Positions 16,450-23,824 of a DNA stretch of 44,744 nucleotides are shown in pieces. The notes beneath the pieces were generated by a model that saw only the letters and a program-made list of their open reading frames with translations, did no database searches and was not told where the DNA came from. Both the position numbers and the translations under genes were made by a program. Source of the stretch: Leptospira sp. (GTDB lineage Bacteria > Spirochaetota > Leptospiria > Leptospirales > Leptospiraceae); contig JAFIGA010000056.1 of NCBI GenBank assembly GCA_020831715.1, positions 1 to 44,744 on the forward strand, in the 5' to 3' direction. How positions within the stretch are numbered: the first letter of the stretch is position 1; each line of letters begins with the position of its first letter.

Positions 16450-17808
16450 TCAATCTTCTTCAAATTTATCCAGAAAACTTCCTCCCGGATCACCATCCTT
16501 TTCTACATCCGTCCCTGTATCTTCCGGAAGAGCAGATTCAATAGCATCTTCAGAAAGAGGGAAGAGAGCAATCTGAGGAATGAAAGAGATCAGCATCAGT
16601 GCTACAAGGAAGATTCCAATGATAGGAATTACCGACTTGATAACATCAGCAAGTGACTCTTTAAAGATTCCTTGAGCGACGAAAAGATTGATTCCTACAG
16701 GTGGAGTGATATATCCAATTTCTAGGTTTACAATCATGATGATACCAAAGTGGATTGGATTGATCCCGTAACTTGCTGCCATCGGAGCAAGAAGTGGTGC
16801 TAATACCAAAATTGCAGACATGATATCCATGAAAAATCCAACAATCAACAGAAGTATGTTAACCCCAATGATAAATGTGATTGGACTGGAAATAAATCCT
16901 GTCATCCACTCAACCATATTTTGAGGAACTTGTTCAATAGTAAGGAATTTATTTAAGCTCACAGCTAGAAGTAGAATCAAGAGTAGTGATCCTAACATTT
17001 CTGCACTTTCAACAAAAATTGTTGGTAGTTTGCCAAATTTTAATTCTCTGTGAATTGCCAATTCTACCAAAAGTGCATAAACCACAGCTACCGCGGCAGA
17101 TTCTGTAGCAGTAAAAAATCCGGAATAGATACCACCTAAGATGATGATCGGCATTAAGAGGGCAAGAATTCCCTTTCGGGTTGATACCAGTACTTCCTTA
17201 ACGCTGAATTTCTCGCGTGGCATATTCCATCCCTTATACATAGAATAGATTATTAGGAGAGTTACCAATAAAATCCCCGGTCCAATTCCTGCCTTGAATA
17301 GATCCGTAACCGAAACACCTACCATAATGGCATAGATGATCATAGGGATACTCGGAGGAATGATAATACCCAAAGTTCCACCCGAAGCAAGAAGACCCAT
17401 GCTGAAACTTTTCGGATAATTCGCCTTTCTGAGTGCCGGGTACATGATACCACCAATCGCAATCAGAGTTACAGGACTGGATCCTGAAATAGCGGCGAAA
17501 ATCGCACAGGCGAAAACCCCTGATATAGCAAGACCTGATGGAATAGCGGCAGTGTAAGCCTTACCCATATTAATCAATCTTTGGGCAATACTACCATAGG
17601 TCATAATATTACCGGCAAGAATAAACAAAGGAATAGCTAAGAGAATTTCTTTGTCAGCGGCATAATACATATCCTCTATCATTCCGGAAAAAGTTCCTTC
17701 TCCCAAGAACATAAAACAATATGCTGTTACCGATCCCATGATAACAAAAAGAGGTTGGCCAAGTAAAACCAATAAAACTAATAGTACAACTAATCCTAAA
17801 ATTTCCAT
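16450..17808 (-). CDS. tatM: TRAP transporter large permease (DctM/TatM)
   Basis: 452 residues with about a dozen hydrophobic helices, the size expected of TRAP large subunits (about 430). Family signatures include the DKEILLAIPLFILAGNIM segment, SGSSPVTLIAIG, GTLGIIIPPSIPMIIYA and the second-half counterpart NLEIGYITPPVGINLFVA. TRAP permeases couple uptake of a solute delivered by the periplasmic binding protein to a sodium or proton gradient. The start codon shares one base with the tatQ stop (TAATG), and a GAGGTGGG ribosome site lies inside the end of tatQ, so translation is probably coupled. An acidic C-terminal extension (EDTGTDVEKDGDPGG) is unusual. The symbol follows the Treponema TatT-TatP-TatQ-TatM naming; dctM would be equally fair. 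Confidence 0.92.
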   Translation of the reverse strand: MEILGLVVLLVLLVLLGQPLFVIMGSVTAYCFMFLGEGTFSGMIEDMYYAADKEILLAIPLFILAGNIMTYGSIAQRLINMGKAYTAAIPSGLAISGVFACAIFAAISGSSPVTLIAIGGIMYPALRKANYPKSFSMGLLASGGTLGIIIPPSIPMIIYAIMVGVSVTDLFKAGIGPGILLVTLLIIYSMYKGWNMPREKFSVKEVLVSTRKGILALLMPIIILGGIYSGFFTATESAAVAVVYALLVELAIHRELKFGKLPTIFVESAEMLGSLLLILLLAVSLNKFLTIEQVPQNMVEWMTGFISSPITFIIGVNILLLIVGFFMDIMSAILVLAPLLAPMAASYGINPIHFGIIMIVNLEIGYITPPVGINLFVAQGIFKESLADVIKSVIPIIGIFLVALMLISFIPQIALFPLSEDAIESALPEDTGTDVEKDGDPGGSFLDKFEED

Positions 17809-18353
17809 TAGTAACCCACCTCTTCTTTTTCAAATTCTTCCAATACATGTGATATTTCACCATAATCGTCCGGTCTCATATCCGGAGAAATGGCAAATAT
17901 AAAATGTCGAACTGCCATTGAGACAAATACGTAAGGAAAAACCAATTTTATTGTCCAGAGAGGAAGATCAGGAATTACCGGATGAATATCTCCCATGGCT
18001 TTATTTTCTACGATATGTTCCAAAGAAAGATAGAACATAAACAAACAGAAAGCAGTGACAATCAAATGCTCTACAACTTTCAAAAAAGGTTTTATCTTCT
18101 CGGGCCAGAGTTTGTCGGCAATCTCCGGTCTAAGGTGACCACCCTTTGCAGTTGTTAAGGCTGCACCAATGATTCCACCCCAGATCATAAGAATGATTGA
18201 GCCTTTTTGTGCCCAATCATATCCTTCCCCTGTGGCTTCCCTAGCGAATACATCCATAGCCATGAAAACAGTGAGGATGGCAAATGCCGATCCCCCCACA
18301 ACTTTCTCAACTATAGTGATACTGTTGATTATTTTTTTTGTTATTTCAATCAC
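17808..18353 (-). CDS. tatQ: TRAP transporter small permease (DctQ/TatQ)
   Basis: 181 residues with four predicted membrane helices, typical of the TRAP DctQ subunit. It starts with GTG at 18353, supported by GGAAGGAAAG six bases upstream. The segment MDVFAREATGEGYDWAQKGSIIL matches the usual region after helix 1 (family pattern near the conserved Arg and Trp), and GGIIGAALTTAKGGHLRPEI corresponds to the family's GA..A...G.H. pattern. It forms the membrane complex with TatM. It lies 18 bp downstream of tatP and overlaps tatM by one base. Confidence 0.88.
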   Translation of the reverse strand: MIEITKKIINSITIVEKVVGGSAFAILTVFMAMDVFAREATGEGYDWAQKGSIILMIWGGIIGAALTTAKGGHLRPEIADKLWPEKIKPFLKVVEHLIVTAFCLFMFYLSLEHIVENKAMGDIHPVIPDLPLWTIKLVFPYVFVSMAVRHFIFAISPDMRPDDYGEISHVLEEFEKEEVGY

Positions 18354-18371
18354 TGCTTTCCTTCCAAGTTA

Positions 18372-19370
18372 TTATCTACAGGCTTGTTTTCCTTTCTGAA
18401 CTGCATTGTATATAGCTTTGGATTGACCACCAAGGCTACCTAACACAGTCTTCTCTTGTCCGGCAGATGCTTTCTTCCACTGTGCAAGTTCTGCGGCAGA
18501 AGGATTGTGAATCGCTACACCGGTTTTTTTAAGAGTGGCAACCAATCTTCCATCAAGTGCACGAACACCTTTTCGAACTTCTCCGGCAAGACCGTTTCCG
18601 TCACCCATGATTACTTTTTTTCCATCTTCCGGTTGTGCATCGTAGAACTTTTTACTAGCTACGATAACAGCCGGTTGGTAGATATGCTTTGTAAAAGTAA
18701 AGTTGTCGATAGTAGTTTGCCATTCAGCCGCCATTGTAAATAATGGGGTGTTGTCAAATCCATTAACAACTCCTGTCTGAAGAGCAGGTAACACTTCAGG
18801 GATTGCGATAGGAACCGGACTGGCACCTACACTCTTCCAGAAAGCAATATGAGTTTTTGCTTCTTGAGATCTTACTTTGATTCCTTTGATATCGGCAGGA
18901 ACTTTAATCGCTTTTCCTTTTACGCCGATTGAACGAAATCCATTCTCCGCCCAAGAAATAAATACCAATCCTTTGCCGCTAAGTAGCTTTCCAACAGGAT
19001 CTATCAAATGATTGTCCAATACGCAATCAGCTTGTTTGATATTATCAAATAAATATGGCATTTCTAAAACATTCATTTCAGGCACAACGTTTGCTACAGC
19101 ACCTGTAGTTAAACCTGCGAATTCAATTCTTCCACCACGAACGCCGGAAAGAATTTCATTTTCACCACCGAGTTGTCCACCGGGATATACTTTAACATTA
19201 TAAGCACCATTGCTTTCTTTGTTAATTTTCTTCTGTATTCTGTACATAACATCTGCCCATGGAGTTCCTGCAGGAGCTACCGATGCTAGTTTAACGCGAG
19301 TTGCTTTTGCATTTACTTCAACTGTAAAAGCAATCATTCCGATTAATATTGTGAGTAATGTCTTTTTCAT
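18372..19370 (-). CDS. tatP: TRAP transporter periplasmic substrate-binding protein (DctP/TatP)
   Basis: 332 residues. The start follows AAGGAGAGAAC at good spacing. A signal peptide (MKKTLLTILIGMIAFTVEVNA) is cleaved before KATRVKLA. DctP-family features include PAGTPWADVMYRIQ, YPGGQLGGENEILSGVRGG, IKVRSQEAKTHIAFWKSVG with the Arg that in characterised members binds a substrate carboxylate, and PVPIAIPEVLPALQTGVVNG. It captures ligand in the periplasm for TatQ-TatM. In Treponema the corresponding protein works with the TPR lipoprotein TatT, and a TatT gene lies directly upstream here. The ligand is unknown; a hydrophobic carboxylate has been proposed for that transporter class. Confidence 0.92.
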   Translation of the reverse strand: MKKTLLTILIGMIAFTVEVNAKATRVKLASVAPAGTPWADVMYRIQKKINKESNGAYNVKVYPGGQLGGENEILSGVRGGRIEFAGLTTGAVANVVPEMNVLEMPYLFDNIKQADCVLDNHLIDPVGKLLSGKGLVFISWAENGFRSIGVKGKAIKVPADIKGIKVRSQEAKTHIAFWKSVGASPVPIAIPEVLPALQTGVVNGFDNTPLFTMAAEWQTTIDNFTFTKHIYQPAVIVASKKFYDAQPEDGKKVIMGDGNGLAGEVRKGVRALDGRLVATLKKTGVAIHNPSAAELAQWKKASAGQEKTVLGSLGGQSKAIYNAVQKGKQACR

Positions 19371-19389
19371 TGTTCTCTCCTTGCTCTAA

Positions 19390-19425
19390 AATACAGAAAG
19401 GAACCGAATTCCTCCGATTCCTTTC
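19390..19425 (-). promoter_or_regulatory. hairpin in the tatT-tatP gap
   Basis: GAAAGGAA (starting 19396) pairs with TTCCTTTC (ending near 19424), and two more pairs form after one mismatch. On the minus strand the stem is followed by TGTATTTT, a weak U-tract. It lies between the tatT stop and the tatP ribosome site. It could be a partial terminator or an mRNA processing/stability element that sets different levels of TatT and the transporter. Confidence 0.4.
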
Positions 19426-19445
19426 ATTTTCCGTGAATCTTTTTC

Positions 19446-20339
19446 TTACTCGAAATCTTCTTCTAGAAGTTTCTTCGCTTTTCTTTGTTCCATTATCTGT
19501 TCAGATCTAATTGCTGGAATAGAGTTTGGATTACCATTGATAACTTCTTTTAAAAGTTTAATAGCCTTCTCTTCGTCCCCTCTCAGTCCGAGGTCAACAT
19601 ACAATACTTTTGCACCAAAATAGTTAGGAGCAATTTTGATTGCTTGAGTAAACTGCTCATGTCCTTCTTTTTTATTTCCAGTCGGAGATGCGAAGTTGGC
19701 GGCACCTTTGTATCTAAGAACAGCAGCATGAAAAAACTTTGGATCCAACTGCTCAACTCGGTTGTTAATCGCAGTAAAAGTAGCTTTATTTTCCAATAGT
19801 GTCATCAGACCTTTCAATCTAGACCATTTCGCCAAGGAAGCATATTTCCAATATAGTGCATCGATTTCATTTTTAGTTAATGTTGGAAGAGCATCTACGA
19901 AAGGAGTACCGGTTGTAACAGCTTTGTAGAACTTCTCATTGGTAGCCATAGCTCTCTCACACCATTTTACAGCTTGATCGAAGTATTTTTCTTGCTCTTT
20001 CTTGATTTTCTTGGAATTATCATCGTTCGATTCTAGATGCAAGTGACCGTCTGCCATCAGGTAATTTCCTGTGCAGAGTCTCAACATGATATCATAGTCT
20101 CCGGGATTTTCACTGTTCAAATCCTCCAGACCTTTGATCGCCGCTGCTAGATCATCCTTCTCATGTCTGTTATCCCATTGCTTTTTTAAATCAGCAGGAA
20201 GAGGAGTCGGCTTTGCAACTCTTGGGATGTAAGTATCGGAATACACAACATCTCTGCTGGATCCACAATTCGTTGCCATAACTAAGGATAGGACTAGTAT
20301 TCCACCTAGGGACAATACTCTCTTGGTGTTATTTAACAT
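19446..20339 (-). CDS. tatT: TatT-like TPR lipoprotein of a TRAP transporter
   Basis: 297 residues from the ATG at 20339, chosen because GGAG lies about 9 bases upstream and it opens a signal peptide ending in MATNC (Cys25). The mature protein is alpha-helical with TPR-like repeats: DLAAAIKGLEDLNSENPGDY, a following helical region with YFDQAVKWCERAMATN, EGHEQFTQAIKIAPNYFGAK and KAIKLLKEVINGNPNS. Size, lipid anchor and position directly before tatP match Treponema pallidum TatT (Tp0956), a trimeric TPR lipoprotein with central pores that interacts with its TRAP binding protein. It probably hands ligand from the outer membrane or periplasm to TatP. It is first in a four-gene operon ending at the terminator near 16400. 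Confidence 0.88.
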   Translation of the reverse strand: MLNNTKRVLSLGGILVLSLVMATNCGSSRDVVYSDTYIPRVAKPTPLPADLKKQWDNRHEKDDLAAAIKGLEDLNSENPGDYDIMLRLCTGNYLMADGHLHLESNDDNSKKIKKEQEKYFDQAVKWCERAMATNEKFYKAVTTGTPFVDALPTLTKNEIDALYWKYASLAKWSRLKGLMTLLENKATFTAINNRVEQLDPKFFHAAVLRYKGAANFASPTGNKKEGHEQFTQAIKIAPNYFGAKVLYVDLGLRGDEEKAIKLLKEVINGNPNSIPAIRSEQIMEQRKAKKLLEEDFE

Positions 20340-20487
20340 TCTTAAATTCTCCACTCTCGTAAATTTATTTGTTTCTTTAGACAATTCATCCGTAGATGTC
20401 TGTGAAAATTCTAGTATATATTTGTTTCTTTACAAGCATTTTTTATAAAAAAAGAAAAAATATCTTAGTTTAGCCTTGTTTATGTTG

Positions 20488-20497
20488 CGGTGCACCG
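20488..20497. promoter_or_regulatory. 10-bp perfect palindrome between tatT and the divergent operon
   Basis: CGGTGCACCG lies in the 249-bp divergent region between the tatT start and the plus-strand gene at 20589. It is GC-rich against an AT-rich background. It may be an operator, but I recognise no regulator motif. A TATACT-like -10 for tatT can be seen on the minus strand near 20420 without a good -35. Confidence 0.3.
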
Positions 20498-20588
20498 TGA
20501 ACAGCGTTCGTCTATTGTCCGTAATTACTGAAATAGTGTTGACTGTTTCACCTTTATTTAAGCTGATAGGATTCTACAGGATTGGAAA

Positions 20589-21104
20589 ATGGATATAGAA
20601 AAATGCAAACAAGTACTTTCTTTCGATGATGAAGACATAGAATTGAATCGATTGGGAAAGATTTCTGCAAGGCAGAAAAAAATGTTAAAAGAAGAGACAT
20701 CAAGTGCGGTTCGAGATTTGTTTTATATTGCAATTATTTTTCCTTCAGCACTGATTTTACTTTCTACTGTAATTCTACTCGTGTGGTTATTTATCAACTC
20801 CCCGGAAATGATTCGAGAAATTGCTATAGGTTGCCTCGGAGTTGCATTTGTTTTTTATGCAGTGCGAAAAGTTCTACTAAAAGATCTATGGGATTCTTCA
20901 ACTGTACTCACTTATGATCTGAAGGATATGGAACCGATTGAAAATTTGGACAGATCCGAAACTCTCTATTCCAATGAATCTGTCATACCTTTTCATATTC
21001 CCGGTTCCTTGGAAAACGATTTTAAATCCATTCCCACCCTAAGGATATATTATAACCCTACCCACAAAAGAATTTTATCTTTGGAGGAGATTAAAACTTC
21101 TTGA
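20589..21104 (+). CDS. small two-TM membrane protein of unknown function
   Basis: 171 residues. The ATG follows AGGATTGGAAA, an acceptable ribosome site. A charged N-terminal cytoplasmic segment (about 40 residues, Lys/Glu-rich) precedes two close hydrophobic helices at about 44-68 and 76-93, and then a soluble C-terminal domain (DSSTVLTYDLKDMEPIENLD, TLRIYYNPTHKRILSLEE). I do not recognise the family. It ends 32 bp before the hybrid histidine kinase gene and is probably cotranscribed with it and the reductase-polyferredoxin gene, so a role in the same signalling or redox process is plausible. Confidence 0.7.
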   Translation: MDIEKCKQVLSFDDEDIELNRLGKISARQKKMLKEETSSAVRDLFYIAIIFPSALILLSTVILLVWLFINSPEMIREIAIGCLGVAFVFYAVRKVLLKDLWDSSTVLTYDLKDMEPIENLDRSETLYSNESVIPFHIPGSLENDFKSIPTLRIYYNPTHKRILSLEEIKTS

Positions 21105-21136
21105 ATTCTGATCATCCTAAAAGCTAAAGTATTGAT

Positions 21137-23821
21137 ATGTCTTTTCGGAAAATCTCATTTTTTTTAATTATTGTATTATTGGTATTTTTTTCCTTTTTGC
21201 ATTTGTCGGCACAAGAAAAAGATTTTAAACACGAACTCCTTCCGGATGATTTTTCCATTGATATTGATCTTTTGGAATCCCATGGAACGATTATGCTAAT
21301 CATTGATCCTGCAAGTGGGATGATTCTCAAGGCTAATCGTGCGGCTAGAGAATTCTATGGTTATAAACCGTTAAATGGAAGAAATATTAATGAGATCAAT
21401 GTTTTGACCCAAGACAAAATTGCGGAAGAAATGCAAAATGCGTTGGTTCAGAATAGAAATTATTTTAACTTTAAGCATAGAATGAAGAATGGATCTATTA
21501 AGTCTGTTAAAGTGTATTCCTATCCGGTTGAGTTTGATGGAAATTCTCTATTGTTTTCGATCATACATGATGTTACCAATGAAGAAAGAAGAGATCAGAT
21601 GGTATTCAATATCTTCTTGGTTTTTATTACAGCTTTTTTAATTCTTATTATTTTCTATCTGATGCGAAATATAGTTCAACGAAAGAAAGTGGAGAGTAAT
21701 CTTATTACTATTCAAAATTCTTTGGAATATGCACAAGAAATTGGAAAGATTGGAAGCTGGGAATACAATCTTTTGGATCATAAAACTATTTGGTCCAAAA
21801 ATTATTATAATATGCTTGGATTTAAGCAAGGTTCCATTACCCCTTCCCATTCTTTGTTTTTACAAACGATATATCCAGATGACCTGAAAATCGTTAAGCA
21901 AGCTGAAGATGATGTTAAACGAAATCGAAAACCGAAAGATATTGAAGTCCGTTATCTCTCGACTTCTCAAGAAATTCGTTGGTGTAGAATGTATATGGTT
22001 CCGTTTTTTCAGAATGATTCCCCCAATATAATTAAAGGTGTTGTTATAGACATAACGGATATTAAAAATTACGAACTTAAATTCAAAAATCAATTGGATC
22101 AGATGGAATTTGCATTGAATATTTCAAGAAATTTTATCAATATTGCCTCGGACGATTTCATTGGTTTGATTAGAAGTGTCTTGGAAGGTATATGCGCGAA
22201 ATATAAATTGGATAGGGTTTCGTTTGTTAAATATACGAATCAAAACGATGATATGAAATTGTCGGAAGTGGTTACCGGAAAAGATGTGGATCCACTATCC
22301 GATCGAATGATTGGAGAGATCCTCGAAGATTTACCGCTACTTAATCAGAAATTGCACAATAATCAATATTTCTATATAAAAAACCAAGATGATTATAACG
22401 AATCCTCCAAGAAAGAAAGGGAGGAGTTTTCAAGAAGGAATGTAAAGTGCTTCCTTGGTGTTCCGGTTAGTTATCAAAATGAATTACTTGGTTCTCTCGC
22501 TTTTGAATCCATGGAAAATGAAGATATTTTTGATAAAGATCGATTGCTTTCTATTCAACTGATAGCTGAGTTGTTTGCCAATGTGCTGGTTAGAAGAAGA
22601 ATCTATGTAAATTTACAGAGAGCTCGAGAAGAGTCAGACCTTGCGAATCGGGCTAAATCCACATTCTTGGCGAATATGAGTCACGAGATTAGAACTCCAC
22701 TTAATGGTGTGATAGGCTTTACTGATTTACTTTTGGATACAAGATTGGATCCAACGCAGAAGGATTATCTTAAAAACGTCAGTGTTTCCGCTAAGACACT
22801 ATTGGAAATAATATCGAATATCTTGGATCTTTCTAAAATTGAATCCGGTAAATTGGAATTGGAATCTGATATAATTGATATTCATCGTCTTCTAATGGAC
22901 TCAGTGAGTATCCATCAGTATTCTATAAAGTCGAAGGGTTTGACATCAAATGTAATTATCCAACCAAATGTTCCTAAAATTGTTTCCATAGATTCAAATA
23001 GAATCAGACAAGTATTAGTTAATTTAATTAGTAATGCAATTAAATTTACTCAGATAGGAGAGATAACGATTAAATTAAGATTTGAAGATTTGGGAGATAA
23101 TAATGGTTTGTTTCGCTTCTCAATTTCAGATACAGGAATAGGAATATCAAGCATTCAGAAGAATAAAATATTCAATGCATTTTCCCAAGCAGATTCATCC
23201 ATTACCAGAAAATACGGAGGAAGTGGATTAGGTTTGGTTATCTCCAATAGTATCTTGAAGTTATTTGGCAGTAAGATTGACTTGGTCTCTGAGTTGGGAA
23301 AAGGTTCCGAGTTTTCTTTTGCAATAAAATTGGAATATTACAATGATAGTTCCAGTATCCCTAAAGTAGAATTAGAATCAGGAAATGAAAGTATTCTTCT
23401 ATCTCACGAGAATAAATTTGATCATATTAAATCTAAAATTCTCATTGTAGAAGATGTGGAATTGAATATGATTTTGGTTAAGAAAATCCTTAAGAAATTA
23501 ATCCCGAATTGTATTCTTTTGGAAGCTCTGAACGGAAAAGATGCTGTTGAAATATTTCAAAAGGAAGAAGACTTGGATTTAATATTCATGGATGTGCAGA
23601 TGCCCATCATGGATGGTTTAACTGCTACGGAAAAAATAAGAAATCTGGAAAAAGAAAATCCCTACAAGACGAATATTCCTATCATTGCATTAACGGCAGG
23701 TGCTACTCGAGAGGAACTCAATCGAAGCATTCAATTTGGAATGAACGACTATATAACCAAACCGATCGATAAGATAGAGATGATAAATATTTGTGAAAAA
23801 TATCTTTTACCAACGGAGTAA
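21137..23821 (+). CDS. hybrid sensor histidine kinase (PAS-PAS-GAF-HisKA-HATPase-REC)
   Basis: 894 residues. An N-terminal signal anchor (7-24, ending LSAQ) and a second helix at about 155-175 enclose a PAS-like domain (45-150: LIIDPASGMILKANRAAREF), which should be extracytoplasmic. In the cytoplasm follow a PAS/PAC domain at about 190-310 (GSWEYNLLDH, GVVIDITDIKN), a GAF domain at about 335-480 (KCFLGVPVSYQNELLGSLAF), HisKA with H516 in FLANMSHEIRTPLNG, the HATPase domain (N-box RQVLVNLISNAIKFTQ, SDTGIGIS, GGSGLGLVIS) and a receiver domain with D819 in FMDVQMPIMDG and the later KPI lysine. All phosphotransfer residues are present. No HPt domain or output regulator is encoded nearby, so phosphate must pass elsewhere. 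The stop is 3 bp before the next gene, whose ribosome site (GGAG) lies in this gene's last codons. Confidence 0.92.
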   Translation: MSFRKISFFLIIVLLVFFSFLHLSAQEKDFKHELLPDDFSIDIDLLESHGTIMLIIDPASGMILKANRAAREFYGYKPLNGRNINEINVLTQDKIAEEMQNALVQNRNYFNFKHRMKNGSIKSVKVYSYPVEFDGNSLLFSIIHDVTNEERRDQMVFNIFLVFITAFLILIIFYLMRNIVQRKKVESNLITIQNSLEYAQEIGKIGSWEYNLLDHKTIWSKNYYNMLGFKQGSITPSHSLFLQTIYPDDLKIVKQAEDDVKRNRKPKDIEVRYLSTSQEIRWCRMYMVPFFQNDSPNIIKGVVIDITDIKNYELKFKNQLDQMEFALNISRNFINIASDDFIGLIRSVLEGICAKYKLDRVSFVKYTNQNDDMKLSEVVTGKDVDPLSDRMIGEILEDLPLLNQKLHNNQYFYIKNQDDYNESSKKEREEFSRRNVKCFLGVPVSYQNELLGSLAFESMENEDIFDKDRLLSIQLIAELFANVLVRRRIYVNLQRAREESDLANRAKSTFLANMSHEIRTPLNGVIGFTDLLLDTRLDPTQKDYLKNVSVSAKTLLEIISNILDLSKIESGKLELESDIIDIHRLLMDSVSIHQYSIKSKGLTSNVIIQPNVPKIVSIDSNRIRQVLVNLISNAIKFTQIGEITIKLRFEDLGDNNGLFRFSISDTGIGISSIQKNKIFNAFSQADSSITRKYGGSGLGLVISNSILKLFGSKIDLVSELGKGSEFSFAIKLEYYNDSSSIPKVELESGNESILLSHENKFDHIKSKILIVEDVELNMILVKKILKKLIPNCILLEALNGKDAVEIFQKEEDLDLIFMDVQMPIMDGLTATEKIRNLEKENPYKTNIPIIALTAGATREELNRSIQFGMNDYITKPIDKIEMINICEKYLLPTE

Positions 23822-23824
23822 AAA

